Shown here: one piece after another, positions 25,705 through 32,893 of the stretch
How the letters are laid out: each line of letters opens with the position of its first letter
Numbering within the stretch: the stretch's first letter is position 1
Source of the DNA: Alphaproteobacteria bacterium
GTDB taxonomy: Bacteria; Pseudomonadota; Alphaproteobacteria; Bin65
Length of the DNA: 43,413 nt
NCBI GenBank assembly: GCA_022819985.1
Contig: JAJEGH010000025.1
Span: forward strand, 1-43,413
Direction: 5' to 3'
Program-made: the position numbers and the translations under genes
Notes under the pieces: generated by a model
What the model was told of the DNA's origin: nothing
The model's input: the letters and a program-made list of their open reading frames with translations, nothing else
The model's database searches: none

Positions 25705-25997
25705 CCGTCCGGCGGCTCGACGAGGATCATGTTGAAGTCGGCGATATCCCGACGGTGGCGCCGGGCTTCCCGGTATTCCGGGGAGTCGTAGAAGCGCCGC
25801 GCCGCCTCCGCCGACTCGAACTCGACGATCGCCATGCGCCTGGGCAGCCAGTTCCCCTCGATCGGTTCGGGCTTGCCGCCCTCGACCAGGAACCGGCCGC
25901 CATATTGCGCGACGGCGGCCGAGCCGCGCGTGCTGTATTCCGCCCTGAAGGTCGGCAGGTCGAAGACTTCGACGCTGGTCACGAGATAGGCCGGCAT
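25701..25997 (-). CDS. DUF1330-family protein
   Basis: A 98-residue ferredoxin-like alpha/beta-barrel protein of the DUF1330 family. It has AYLVTSVEVFDLPTFRAEYSTRG, YGGRFLVEGGKPEPIEGNW, RMAIVEFESAEAARRFYDSPEYREA and RRDIADFNMILVE. The ATG at 25997 has GGAGG 8 nt upstream, and the longer open frame is not protein-like. Its stop codon overlaps that of the convergent LLM gene by 4 nt. Function unknown in general. Relatives sit beside catabolic genes, and it may bind or process a small aromatic acid. Confidence 0.88.
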   Translation of the reverse strand: MPAYLVTSVEVFDLPTFRAEYSTRGSAAVAQYGGRFLVEGGKPEPIEGNWLPRRMAIVEFESAEAARRFYDSPEYREARRHRRDIADFNMILVEPPDG

Positions 25998-26085
25998 GCA
26001 ATGTCCCTCCGCTGGCGAGCCGTACCGCAACTTTCTGGCCGAACGGCGGGCCCAAGTCCAGCGGAGCAACCGAAGGGAGAGCGCC

Positions 26086-26943
26086 ATGGCGGCGAAGCGG
26101 GTCGCCCTCGTCACCGGCGCGGCCGGCGGGCTCGGCACGGCAATTTCGACCGGGCTGGCAAAGGCCGGTTTCCGGCTGGCCCTGTTCGACCGGGCGCCGC
26201 TGTCGCCGGGCTATCCGGCGTTCGATCTTCCCGCAAGCGAATGGACGGCCGAGGCGGTCGATGTCGCCGATTTCAGGGCAGTCCGGGACGCCGTCGGCCG
26301 GATCGGCGACGGGCTCGGCGAACCGGCCGTCCTGGTCAACGCGGCCGGACTTGGCCCGCCCTTCGTCGATCCCGCCATTTTCGAACGCCCGGTCGATCTC
26401 GCGACGGTCGATGCGGACCGGTGGCGCCGCCTGTTCGATGTCAACGTCGCCGGCGCCTTCCATGCGGCGCGCGCGGTCGCCGGCCCGATGATCGCGCGCG
26501 GCGGGGGGCGGATCGTCAACGTCACGACCAATCTGGATTCGATGCTGCGGCCCGGCGTGGCGTCCTACGGCGCGTCGAAGGCCGCGCTCGAAGCTTTGTC
26601 CGCCGCCTGGGCGGCCGAACTGGACGGCACCGGCGTCACGGTGAACGTCGTCATTCCGGGCGGTCCGGCCGATACGCCGATGGTGCCCGACCTGCCGGGG
26701 CTCGACCGGGCCTCCCTGGTGCCCGCCGCCGCAATGGCGCCGCCGGTCGCCTGGCTTTGCTCAGCCGCCGCGGACGCTGTCACCGGCCGGCGTCTCGTCG
26801 CATCCGGTTGGGTCGATCCGCCCGCCGGCGCTGCGGCCGGAACCGTCGGCGACCCGATCGGCTGGCCGCAGTTGGCCGGTACGGATCGCACCGTGCCGAT
26901 GGCGGGAGGGTTCGAGCGCCCGGTGCCTGCTTCGGACTCCTGA
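26086..26943 (+). CDS. short-chain dehydrogenase/reductase (third)
   Basis: A 285-residue SDR: VTGAAGGLGTAISTGLAKAGF (cofactor loop), VNAAGLGPPF, VNVAGAFHAARAV and the active-site YGASK. The residue 13 positions before the catalytic Tyr, normally Ser, is Thr (NVTTNLDSM), which might lower activity or change the reaction. The C-terminal tail after VASGWVDPPAG is unusual and lacks the standard DGG end. ATG at 26086 follows GAAGGGAGAGCGCC. It ends at a bidirectional terminator. Divergent from the DUF1330 gene with 88 nt between them. Confidence 0.87.
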   Translation: MAAKRVALVTGAAGGLGTAISTGLAKAGFRLALFDRAPLSPGYPAFDLPASEWTAEAVDVADFRAVRDAVGRIGDGLGEPAVLVNAAGLGPPFVDPAIFERPVDLATVDADRWRRLFDVNVAGAFHAARAVAGPMIARGGGRIVNVTTNLDSMLRPGVASYGASKAALEALSAAWAAELDGTGVTVNVVIPGGPADTPMVPDLPGLDRASLVPAAAMAPPVAWLCSAAADAVTGRRLVASGWVDPPAGAAAGTVGDPIGWPQLAGTDRTVPMAGGFERPVPASDS

Positions 26944-26947
26944 AGCA

Positions 26948-26987
26948 GAAACGGGCGCCCGGATGAATCAAAAAGGGCGCTCGTTTC
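26948..26987. terminator. bidirectional terminator hairpin
   Basis: GAAACGGGCGCCC (26948-26960) and GGGCGCTCGTTTC (26975-26987) form a 13-bp stem with one G-U pair and a 14-nt loop. It sits between the convergent third SDR and DctP genes. A run of A (26970-26974) lies in the loop, and T-rich ends are short, so it likely acts on both strands. Confidence 0.8.
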
Positions 26988-27012
26988 CGTTACGCATCAG
27001 GCTGCTGAAACC

Positions 27013-28038
27013 CTATTCGACCAGCGCCTTCTCGGCCCGGAGCTTGTCGATCAGCGACTTGTAGACGGCCTCGGGGTCGAAGCCGCGCTTGGCGACATCC
27101 TTCTTCCAGGCGCCCAGCGCCGGTGCGGAGAATTTGCGCCAGGCGGACTTGTCGGCCTCGGAAATCGGCACGAAGGTCTTGCCCATTGCGCGCAGCTTCT
27201 TCTCGCCGGCCCAGTCGGACTGCGCCACCGGATCGGCGATCCGCTCCGACCATTCCGGCGTGCAGTGCGCGTCGACGACCGCCTTCTGCTTGGCGTCCAG
27301 CTTGGCGTAGGCCGCCTTGTTCAGCACGATGTTCCAGACAGCGCCGAACAATGGGACGTCCATGATATACTTGGTCGCCTTGTGCCCGCCGAAGGCGATC
27401 AAAGCGCCGTGCACGCCGGTCGACGCCGTGGCGATGCCGCGCTCGAAAGTATCGCGGATCTTCGGGAACGGCGAGAACACCGTGACCGCGCCGGCCTGTT
27501 TGAAGATGCGCGCCTGGGTGGCGTTCGACGGCCGCATCTTGACGCCCTTCAGGTCCGCCGGCGTCTTGATCGCCTTGCGGGTCGAAAAGATCGTCAGCGG
27601 CACCATGGTGTGCATCAGGCAGTTCTTGGCGTCGGTCATTTCCCGGTCGGCAAATTCGGCGTACCACGCCGTCAGCGCCCGCGAGGCGCCGAGCGGCTCC
27701 TTCAGCATCAGCGGCTGTTCCGGCAGCGACGTGACCGGCCAGCGGCCGGGGTTGAAACCGGGATTGATCCAGACCGCGTCGGCGATGCCCGTCTTCGCCA
27801 TGTCGTAATGATCGCTCGCCTTGCCGAGCTGGCTTGCGGGAAAATACTGGAACTTGATGCTGCCGCCCGACTTTTCGGTAATCGACGTGCCCCAGGCGAC
27901 GAATGCCTTGTGCAAAGGATGCACCGGCGGCACCCAGTGGGCGAATTTCAGGGTGACCGTTTTCGACTGGACCGGGCCGGCCAGCAGGCACAGGCCCAGT
28001 GCCGTGGCGGCCGCGATGCGGATCGTGCGAATAACCAT
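27013..28038 (-). CDS. dctP: TRAP transporter substrate-binding protein DctP
   Basis: A 341-residue periplasmic binding protein. Signal peptide MVIRTIRIAAATALGLCLLAGPVQSK, then the DctP opening TLKFAHWVPPVHPLHKAFVAWGTSITEKSGG, the RKAIKTPADLKGVKMRPSNATQAR arginine region that usually binds the substrate carboxylate, and a C-terminal half typical of the family. It is divergent from its membrane partners dctQM, with a 207-nt AT-rich gap. The ligand is probably a carboxylate, but is not identified. Confidence 0.93.
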   Translation of the reverse strand: MVIRTIRIAAATALGLCLLAGPVQSKTVTLKFAHWVPPVHPLHKAFVAWGTSITEKSGGSIKFQYFPASQLGKASDHYDMAKTGIADAVWINPGFNPGRWPVTSLPEQPLMLKEPLGASRALTAWYAEFADREMTDAKNCLMHTMVPLTIFSTRKAIKTPADLKGVKMRPSNATQARIFKQAGAVTVFSPFPKIRDTFERGIATASTGVHGALIAFGGHKATKYIMDVPLFGAVWNIVLNKAAYAKLDAKQKAVVDAHCTPEWSERIADPVAQSDWAGEKKLRAMGKTFVPISEADKSAWRKFSAPALGAWKKDVAKRGFDPEAVYKSLIDKLRAEKALVE

Positions 28039-28136
28039 CTGTTTTCCTCCCTAGATGCCCGCAAAGGTGCGTCCGAACCCGGCCGAAAACCGGACCGGGG
28101 ACTGTCCGTTGCGGGCGGTTCTCACCATACCGAAAA

Positions 28137-28168
28137 ACGTGTAAAATACAATAATATTCTCCTATGTC
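28137..28168. promoter_or_regulatory. AT-rich divergent promoter region of dctP and dctQM
   Basis: The 207-nt gap between dctP and dctQ holds an AT-rich patch (for example AAAATACAATAATATTCTCC) in otherwise GC-rich DNA, as expected for promoters on both strands. A match to the palindromes at 23390 and 31005 is poor (about 13 of 23), so I do not call it the same operator. Confidence 0.35.
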
Positions 28169-28245
28169 GGGGATGCGCGAACGCGCCCGAAGTGCGAAAA
28201 AGATCGAGCGGCGCCGGCGCCGCGCAGACCGATACCGGGAATGGA

Positions 28246-28755
28246 ATGGAATCGAAGCTTCTCGACAGCGCAATCCGGACCCTGTCCGTCCTTGCCGCCC
28301 TGCTCCTGCTCGGCGTGACCTTGCTGGTCTTCGTCTCGGTGCTGTTGCGCTTTTTCTTCAATGCGCCGATTCCCGACACCAACGATCTTGGCCGGCTCGT
28401 CATGGGTATCGCCTTGATGAACGGCATCGCGCTGGCATCCTACTACGGCCAGCAGATCACCATGGACACGGTGTGGCTCGCCGTCGGCGCGCGCGCGAAA
28501 CGACTCATCGATATCGTCGCGACGGCGGTGACCTTCGCGGTCATTCTGGCCATTGCCTGGATCATGTTCGGCCGGGTCGACTCCGTCATCGCGTCGGAGG
28601 AGGTGACCTTCGATCTCGCCCTCCCGCTGTGGATCTTCTACGGGCTCGTGGCTCTCTCGGCCTGTGCTGCAACCTTCCTGAGCGCCGTGCGCCTCTGGGC
28701 GGTCCTGCGTGGCAGGGAGATCGCCGCGCTAGCGGCCGCGCCGGCGGTCGACTAG
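28246..28755 (+). CDS. dctQ: TRAP transporter small permease DctQ
   Basis: A 169-residue four-helix membrane protein. RTLSVLAALLLLGVTLLVFVSVLLRFFFN is helix 1, then DTNDLGRLVMGIALMNGIALASYYGQQI, the conserved stretch, and two more hydrophobic segments. It is the DctQ subunit, and dctM follows 18 nt downstream. A longer open frame starts upstream, but the ATG at 28246 (MESKLLDS) gives the family N terminus and follows a GGGA stretch. Confidence 0.88.
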   Translation: MESKLLDSAIRTLSVLAALLLLGVTLLVFVSVLLRFFFNAPIPDTNDLGRLVMGIALMNGIALASYYGQQITMDTVWLAVGARAKRLIDIVATAVTFAVILAIAWIMFGRVDSVIASEEVTFDLALPLWIFYGLVALSACAATFLSAVRLWAVLRGREIAALAAAPAVD

Positions 28756-28773
28756 CGGGCGGGCCGCCGCACG

Positions 28774-30072
28774 ATGGACGGATTGAGCCTCGCGATCGGC
28801 GCTTTCGCCGTCCTGTTCACGCTCATGCTGCTGCGCGTGCCGGTCGGCATCGCGATGGTGCTGGTCGGCGTCGGCGGCTTCGCCGTGCTGACGGATATCG
28901 GCCCGGCCCTGTCGCTGCTGGAGCTGACGCCGATCCGCACGCTCACGGACTTCACCTTCGGGCTTGTACCCCTGTTCGTCCTGATGGGTGCGCTTGCCAA
29001 CGCTTCCGGCATGAGCCGCGACCTGTTCCGCGCCTCCAACGCCTGGCTCGGCCACCGGCGCGGCGGCCTGGCGCTGTCCACGGTCGCGGCATGCGGCGGG
29101 TTCGCCGCCATCTGCGGCTCGTCGGTCGCGACCGCGGCGACCATGTCGAAGGTCGCGTTGCCGGAAATGCGCCGCTACGGCTATGCCGACAGCCTGGCGA
29201 CCGGCACCATCGCGGCCGGCGGCACCCTGGGCATCCTGATCCCGCCGTCCATCGTCCTCGCCGTCTACGGCATCATCACGGAGACCGATATCGGCCGGCT
29301 CTTCGTTGCCGGCCTGATCCCCGGCCTGCTCGCCGTGCTGATGTATATGGCGGCGGTGCAAGGCGTCGCCGTGGTGCGGCCGGAATGGGTGCCTGCGGGC
29401 GAACGGTCGGACTGGCGCACCCGCATCGTTTCGCTGCGCACCGTCTGGCCGATCCTGGCCGTATTCGCCTTCGTCATCGGCGGCATCTACGGCGGCGTTT
29501 TCACGCCGACCGAGGCCGCCGCCATGGGCGCGGCAGCCGTCGGCATCCTGGCGTTCGCCATCGGCCGCATGTCGGTTGGCCGGCTGCTCGACTGCCTGCG
29601 CGAAGCGCTGATCACGACCGGTGCGCTGTTCATTGTCCTCATCGGCGCGATCCTGTTCGCCCGGTTCCTGACGATCACGCAGTTTCCCCAGCAGGTCGCC
29701 GAAGCGCTGCTCTCGCTCGATCTCGGGCGCTACGGCACCTTGGCGCTCATAATCCTGTTTTACGTCATCCTCGGCTGCTTCATGGAGGCGATGGCGATCA
29801 TCCTGCTGACGGTGCCGGTGTTCTTCCCCAGCATCGTCGGCCTCGGCTTCGATCCGATCTGGTTCGGCGTCATCGTGGTGATGGTGACCGAGCTCGGCCT
29901 GATCACGCCGCCCTTCGGCCTCAACGTCTTCGTCATCAAGGGCGAGGCGCCGAACGTGCCGCTCAGGTCGATCTATGCCGGCGTGACGCCCTACATCGCT
30001 TCCGACCTGGTGCGCCTGGTCGTGCTGATCGCCTTCCCGATCATCGTACTGTGGCTGCCCAACCAGATGTAG
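28774..30072 (+). CDS. dctM: TRAP transporter large permease DctM
   Basis: A 432-residue 12-helix protein. Family patterns are GLVPLFVLMGALANASGMSRDLF, STVAACGGFAAICGSSVATAATMSKVALPEMRRYGY, GTLGILIPPSIVLAVYG, GGVFTPTEAAAMGA and VTELGLITPPFGLNVFVIKG. It is the channel subunit of the DctPQM TRAP system and pairs with DctQ just upstream. It ends next to the convergent metallo-hydrolase gene. Confidence 0.96.
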   Translation: MDGLSLAIGAFAVLFTLMLLRVPVGIAMVLVGVGGFAVLTDIGPALSLLELTPIRTLTDFTFGLVPLFVLMGALANASGMSRDLFRASNAWLGHRRGGLALSTVAACGGFAAICGSSVATAATMSKVALPEMRRYGYADSLATGTIAAGGTLGILIPPSIVLAVYGIITETDIGRLFVAGLIPGLLAVLMYMAAVQGVAVVRPEWVPAGERSDWRTRIVSLRTVWPILAVFAFVIGGIYGGVFTPTEAAAMGAAAVGILAFAIGRMSVGRLLDCLREALITTGALFIVLIGAILFARFLTITQFPQQVAEALLSLDLGRYGTLALIILFYVILGCFMEAMAIILLTVPVFFPSIVGLGFDPIWFGVIVVMVTELGLITPPFGLNVFVIKGEAPNVPLRSIYAGVTPYIASDLVRLVVLIAFPIIVLWLPNQM

Positions 30073-30082
30073 CGCCGGCCGG

Positions 30083-30976
30083 TTACAGGTCGATGCGCAT
30101 GCCGTCGTGGGCGAGGCGGAGTTCGCCGCTGTAATTCCGGCGGATGTCGGCGACGACATCCTCCATGAAGGCGGGGCCGATCAGTTCGCGCGGCATGTGG
30201 ACCGACATCATGTCGCGCAGCACCGGGTAGGTGGTGTCGAAGCTGCCGAAATGGGTTGCGACGAGGCTCTTGCAGCGCGACGCCGTGGCGATCTTGCCGA
30301 GTTCGACCGGGCTGGTGTGCGCCCAGGTGCCGACATTGGCCTTGCGGCGGAATTCCAGCGCCTTTTCCGGGAAGGTGCATTCGTGGATCAGCAGGTCGCA
30401 CTCCTGCGCCAGCTCGACCAGCCGTTCGCACGGCGCGGTATCGCCCGAGAAGACCACCGACTTGCCGTCGACCGACTCGAGCCGCAGGCCGAAGCAGGGC
30501 GAGATTTCCTGCGGGATATGCTCGACATAGCAGGCCGAGACCCGGACCAGATCGTCCTCGAACACCACGCCGGGCTCGCATTCGCGGACGTCCGGCTTGA
30601 GCACATGCATGTTGCCCTGCCGGTTCTTGTAGGCGGCCCGCGCCTCGATGTCCTTGGCGAAGGCGCCGTCGGCGAACTGGTGCTCGACGAAGCCGCGCGT
30701 GCCGGGAGGGCCGACGACGACGGGCGCGTTCTCCCGGTTCGTGATCCAGCTGGTCAGCACGAAAAAGGCGAAGTCGGCGACATGGTCGTAATGCAGGTGG
30801 GACAGGAACACCGTATCGACATGGCCGGGATTGACGTTGCTGCGGATCAGCTGGTGCGTCGCGCCGTGGCCGCAGTCGAACATGTAGTGCCGGTCGCGGA
30901 CGGTAATCAGGATCGCCGAGTGGTTGCGGTCCGGATCGGGCGCGGCGGCGGCCGTGCCGAGCATGACGATACGCAT
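30083..30976 (-). CDS. metallo-beta-lactamase-fold hydrolase, RNase Z-like
   Basis: A 297-residue MBL-fold protein with the metal motif SHLHYDHVADF (His60-x-His62-x-Asp64-His65), a start MRIVMLGTAAAAPDPDRNHSA typical of the RNase Z/arylsulfatase-like group, FSGDTAPCERLVELAQECDLLIHECTF, and a final ATHFGSF. Such enzymes hydrolyse phosphodiesters, lactones or sulfate esters. Given its neighbours, a lactone or ester intermediate is plausible, but this is inference. Its start is 134 nt from the divergent second MarR gene, with an operator between them. Confidence 0.88.
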   Translation of the reverse strand: MRIVMLGTAAAAPDPDRNHSAILITVRDRHYMFDCGHGATHQLIRSNVNPGHVDTVFLSHLHYDHVADFAFFVLTSWITNRENAPVVVGPPGTRGFVEHQFADGAFAKDIEARAAYKNRQGNMHVLKPDVRECEPGVVFEDDLVRVSACYVEHIPQEISPCFGLRLESVDGKSVVFSGDTAPCERLVELAQECDLLIHECTFPEKALEFRRKANVGTWAHTSPVELGKIATASRCKSLVATHFGSFDTTYPVLRDMMSVHMPRELIGPAFMEDVVADIRRNYSGELRLAHDGMRIDL

Positions 30977-31004
30977 GAAACCTCCCGGAAGCCGGTTGAT
31001 TTAA

Positions 31005-31027
31005 GTGAAATTACATCCATATTTCAC
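31005..31027. promoter_or_regulatory. MarR-type operator palindrome (second)
   Basis: GTGAAAT and ATTTCAC (7-bp perfect arms) flank 9 bases (TACATCCAT). This lies between the divergent hydrolase and MarR genes. A related 23-bp site (18 of 23 positions equal) is at 23390-23412. Confidence 0.75.
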
Positions 31028-31110
31028 ATATCGGTGTATCAAGCCGCCGGGCCGGATGTCACCTGCAAAATACATGTCGACGATGCGGAAAACAGGGAGC
31101 CGGCCGACCC

Positions 31111-31572
31111 TTGCCCGATGACCTGACTCGCGTGCGTTTCTCCGTCACCGATTTCCCGACCTATTACATTTACACCATCCAGTCGGGAAATTTCGCGGCG
31201 CTCAACCATGCCCTGCGCCCGTTCGGCATCTCGGTGATGTTCTGGCGGGTGCTGGCGGTGCTCCAGGAGAGCGACGGCCACAATATCGGCTATCTCTCAG
31301 GCAAGCTGGCGATCGACCGGTCCAATCTCAGCCGGATCGTCGACCAGATGGCGCGCGACGGGCTGATCGAACGCAGGACACCGCCGCACGACCGGCGCAA
31401 CGTGCTGGTCTGCCTCACCGAAGCCGGCCGCCGGAAAGTGGACGAGGCCTACCCCAGCGTCCTGCGCATTATCGAGTCGACCATGGACGGCTTTTCCGCC
31501 GAGGAGCGGCGGACCCTGCTGGCGCTGCTCAAGCGGATGCGCAACAACGTGCTGCAGCAGGGCGGCCGGTAG
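31111..31572 (+). CDS. MarR-family transcriptional regulator (second)
   Basis: A 153-residue winged-helix regulator. ISVMFWRVLAVLQESDGHNIGYLSGKLAIDRSNLSRIVDQMARDGLIERRTPPHDRRNVLVCLTEAG holds the helix-turn-helix and the wing with the conserved DRR. It lacks an early ATG. The TTG at 31111 has GGGAG about 10 nt upstream, and a GTG at 31132 is an alternative. It is probably autoregulated through the palindrome at 31005 and may also control the second LLM gene through the matching site at 23390. Confidence 0.88.
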   Translation: MPDDLTRVRFSVTDFPTYYIYTIQSGNFAALNHALRPFGISVMFWRVLAVLQESDGHNIGYLSGKLAIDRSNLSRIVDQMARDGLIERRTPPHDRRNVLVCLTEAGRRKVDEAYPSVLRIIESTMDGFSAEERRTLLALLKRMRNNVLQQGGR

Positions 31573-31617
31573 GGCGAAGGGCCGGTTGCATCTTCGGATC
31601 CGCCCCCGGTTCCGCGT

Positions 31618-32745
31618 TCAGTCCTCAGGCGCCGGCGCGATCCCCAGCAGCTCCAGGACATGGTCGGCGAGCGACAGGGCCGCGGTGACGCCGGGCGTTT
31701 CGATGCCGAGCAGGTTGACCAGCCCCGGCACGCCGTGATCGGCCGGGCCGGAGACCGTCCAGTCGCCGTTACCCGCCTCCGGTCCCCAGGTGCGCGGCCG
31801 GATGCCGGCATAGTCGGGCGACAGGCGGCTCTCGTCGACCTCGGGCCAGTAGCTGCGGATCGCACCGGCGAATTTGGCTGCAAGATCGTCCGGCACCCGG
31901 TAGTCCGCCTTGTCGACCCAGACGAGGTCGGCGCCGAATTTTCCCCGGCCGGCGATGTCCGGCGTGAACGCGCCGCCGTCGGCGAGATGTACTCCCAGCG
32001 GCACCACGATGCGCCCGAAGGGCGGCGCGCCGTTCCACGACAGGAAGCGGCCGAGGGCAAGATGCACCTTGGGAGCGAAGCGCGGCGCAAGGCCGGTCAG
32101 CGACAGCGCGATCTGTCGCGCGCCGAGGCCGGCGGCGTTGACGAAGACGCGGCAGGCGACTGCGGTCTCGCTGCCGTCCTCGCCGGCGACACGCAGCCGG
32201 ATGCCGTCGCGCACGTCGCCTCCGGTCACCGCGCTTGAGAAGGCGATCATCGCACCATGGTCTTCGGCGTCGCCGCGGTAGGCGAGCATCAGGGCATGGG
32301 TATCGACCACGCCGGTAAACGGCGAATGGAGCGCGCCCGCGCAGCGCAGCGCCGGCTCCAGCCGCGCCGCCGCGGGACCGTCCAGCAGTTCCAGTTCCTC
32401 AACGCCCCCAGCCCGGCCGGCCTCGATCAACCTGGCCAGGACGGCGAGCCCGGCCTCGTCCGCCGCCGGCATCAGTTTGCCGAGGCGCCGGCATGGAATG
32501 CCGCGGCTCTCGCAATAGCGGTAGGTGCGCTCGGCGCCGGGCCGGCACAGGCGCGCGCGCAGCGAGCCCGGCGCATACAGGAAACCGGCGTGGATGACCT
32601 CGTTGTTGCGCGAGCTGGTCTCGTTGCCGATCCAGGCGTTGCGTTCGACGACGATGACCTCGCGCCCGGCCCGCGCCAGCGCCCGGGCGACCGCAAGGCC
32701 GACGATGCCGGCGCCGGCAACGATGCACTCGACGGTTTCGGTCAT
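31618..32745 (-). CDS. FAD-dependent oxidoreductase, L-2-hydroxyglutarate dehydrogenase-like
   Basis: A 375-residue DAO-type flavoprotein. The dinucleotide loop VAGAGIVGLAVARALARAG at residues about 9-27, the glycine and serine pattern NETSSRNNEVIHAGFLY, and GLGARQIALSLTG fit the L-2-hydroxyglutarate dehydrogenase (LhgO)/glycerol-3-phosphate dehydrogenase-like branch. It likely oxidises a 2-hydroxy acid, passing electrons to the quinone pool. The open frame is longer, but the ATG at 32745 (MTETVECIVAGAG) is the normal start. It is divergent from the molybdopterin oxidoreductase gene. Confidence 0.87.
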   Translation of the reverse strand: MTETVECIVAGAGIVGLAVARALARAGREVIVVERNAWIGNETSSRNNEVIHAGFLYAPGSLRARLCRPGAERTYRYCESRGIPCRRLGKLMPAADEAGLAVLARLIEAGRAGGVEELELLDGPAAARLEPALRCAGALHSPFTGVVDTHALMLAYRGDAEDHGAMIAFSSAVTGGDVRDGIRLRVAGEDGSETAVACRVFVNAAGLGARQIALSLTGLAPRFAPKVHLALGRFLSWNGAPPFGRIVVPLGVHLADGGAFTPDIAGRGKFGADLVWVDKADYRVPDDLAAKFAGAIRSYWPEVDESRLSPDYAGIRPRTWGPEAGNGDWTVSGPADHGVPGLVNLLGIETPGVTAALSLADHVLELLGIAPAPED

Positions 32746-32893
32746 GGCGGTTTGCCGGGCCGTTCGGGAAGAATCCGGAGCATACCGGCCGCCCGACCCG
32801 TATGCCGCGCCATCATAGGCAAACCGGTGCGAAGTTGACATAATCCCGGCTGGCCGCACCCCGGCCATTCCCGCTGCGGGGAGGAACCGCGCC

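Noticed and set aside
28137..28168. A third copy of the MarR operator in the dctP-dctQ gap.
   Set aside because: Best alignment gives only about 13 of 23 positions and the arms are not complementary.
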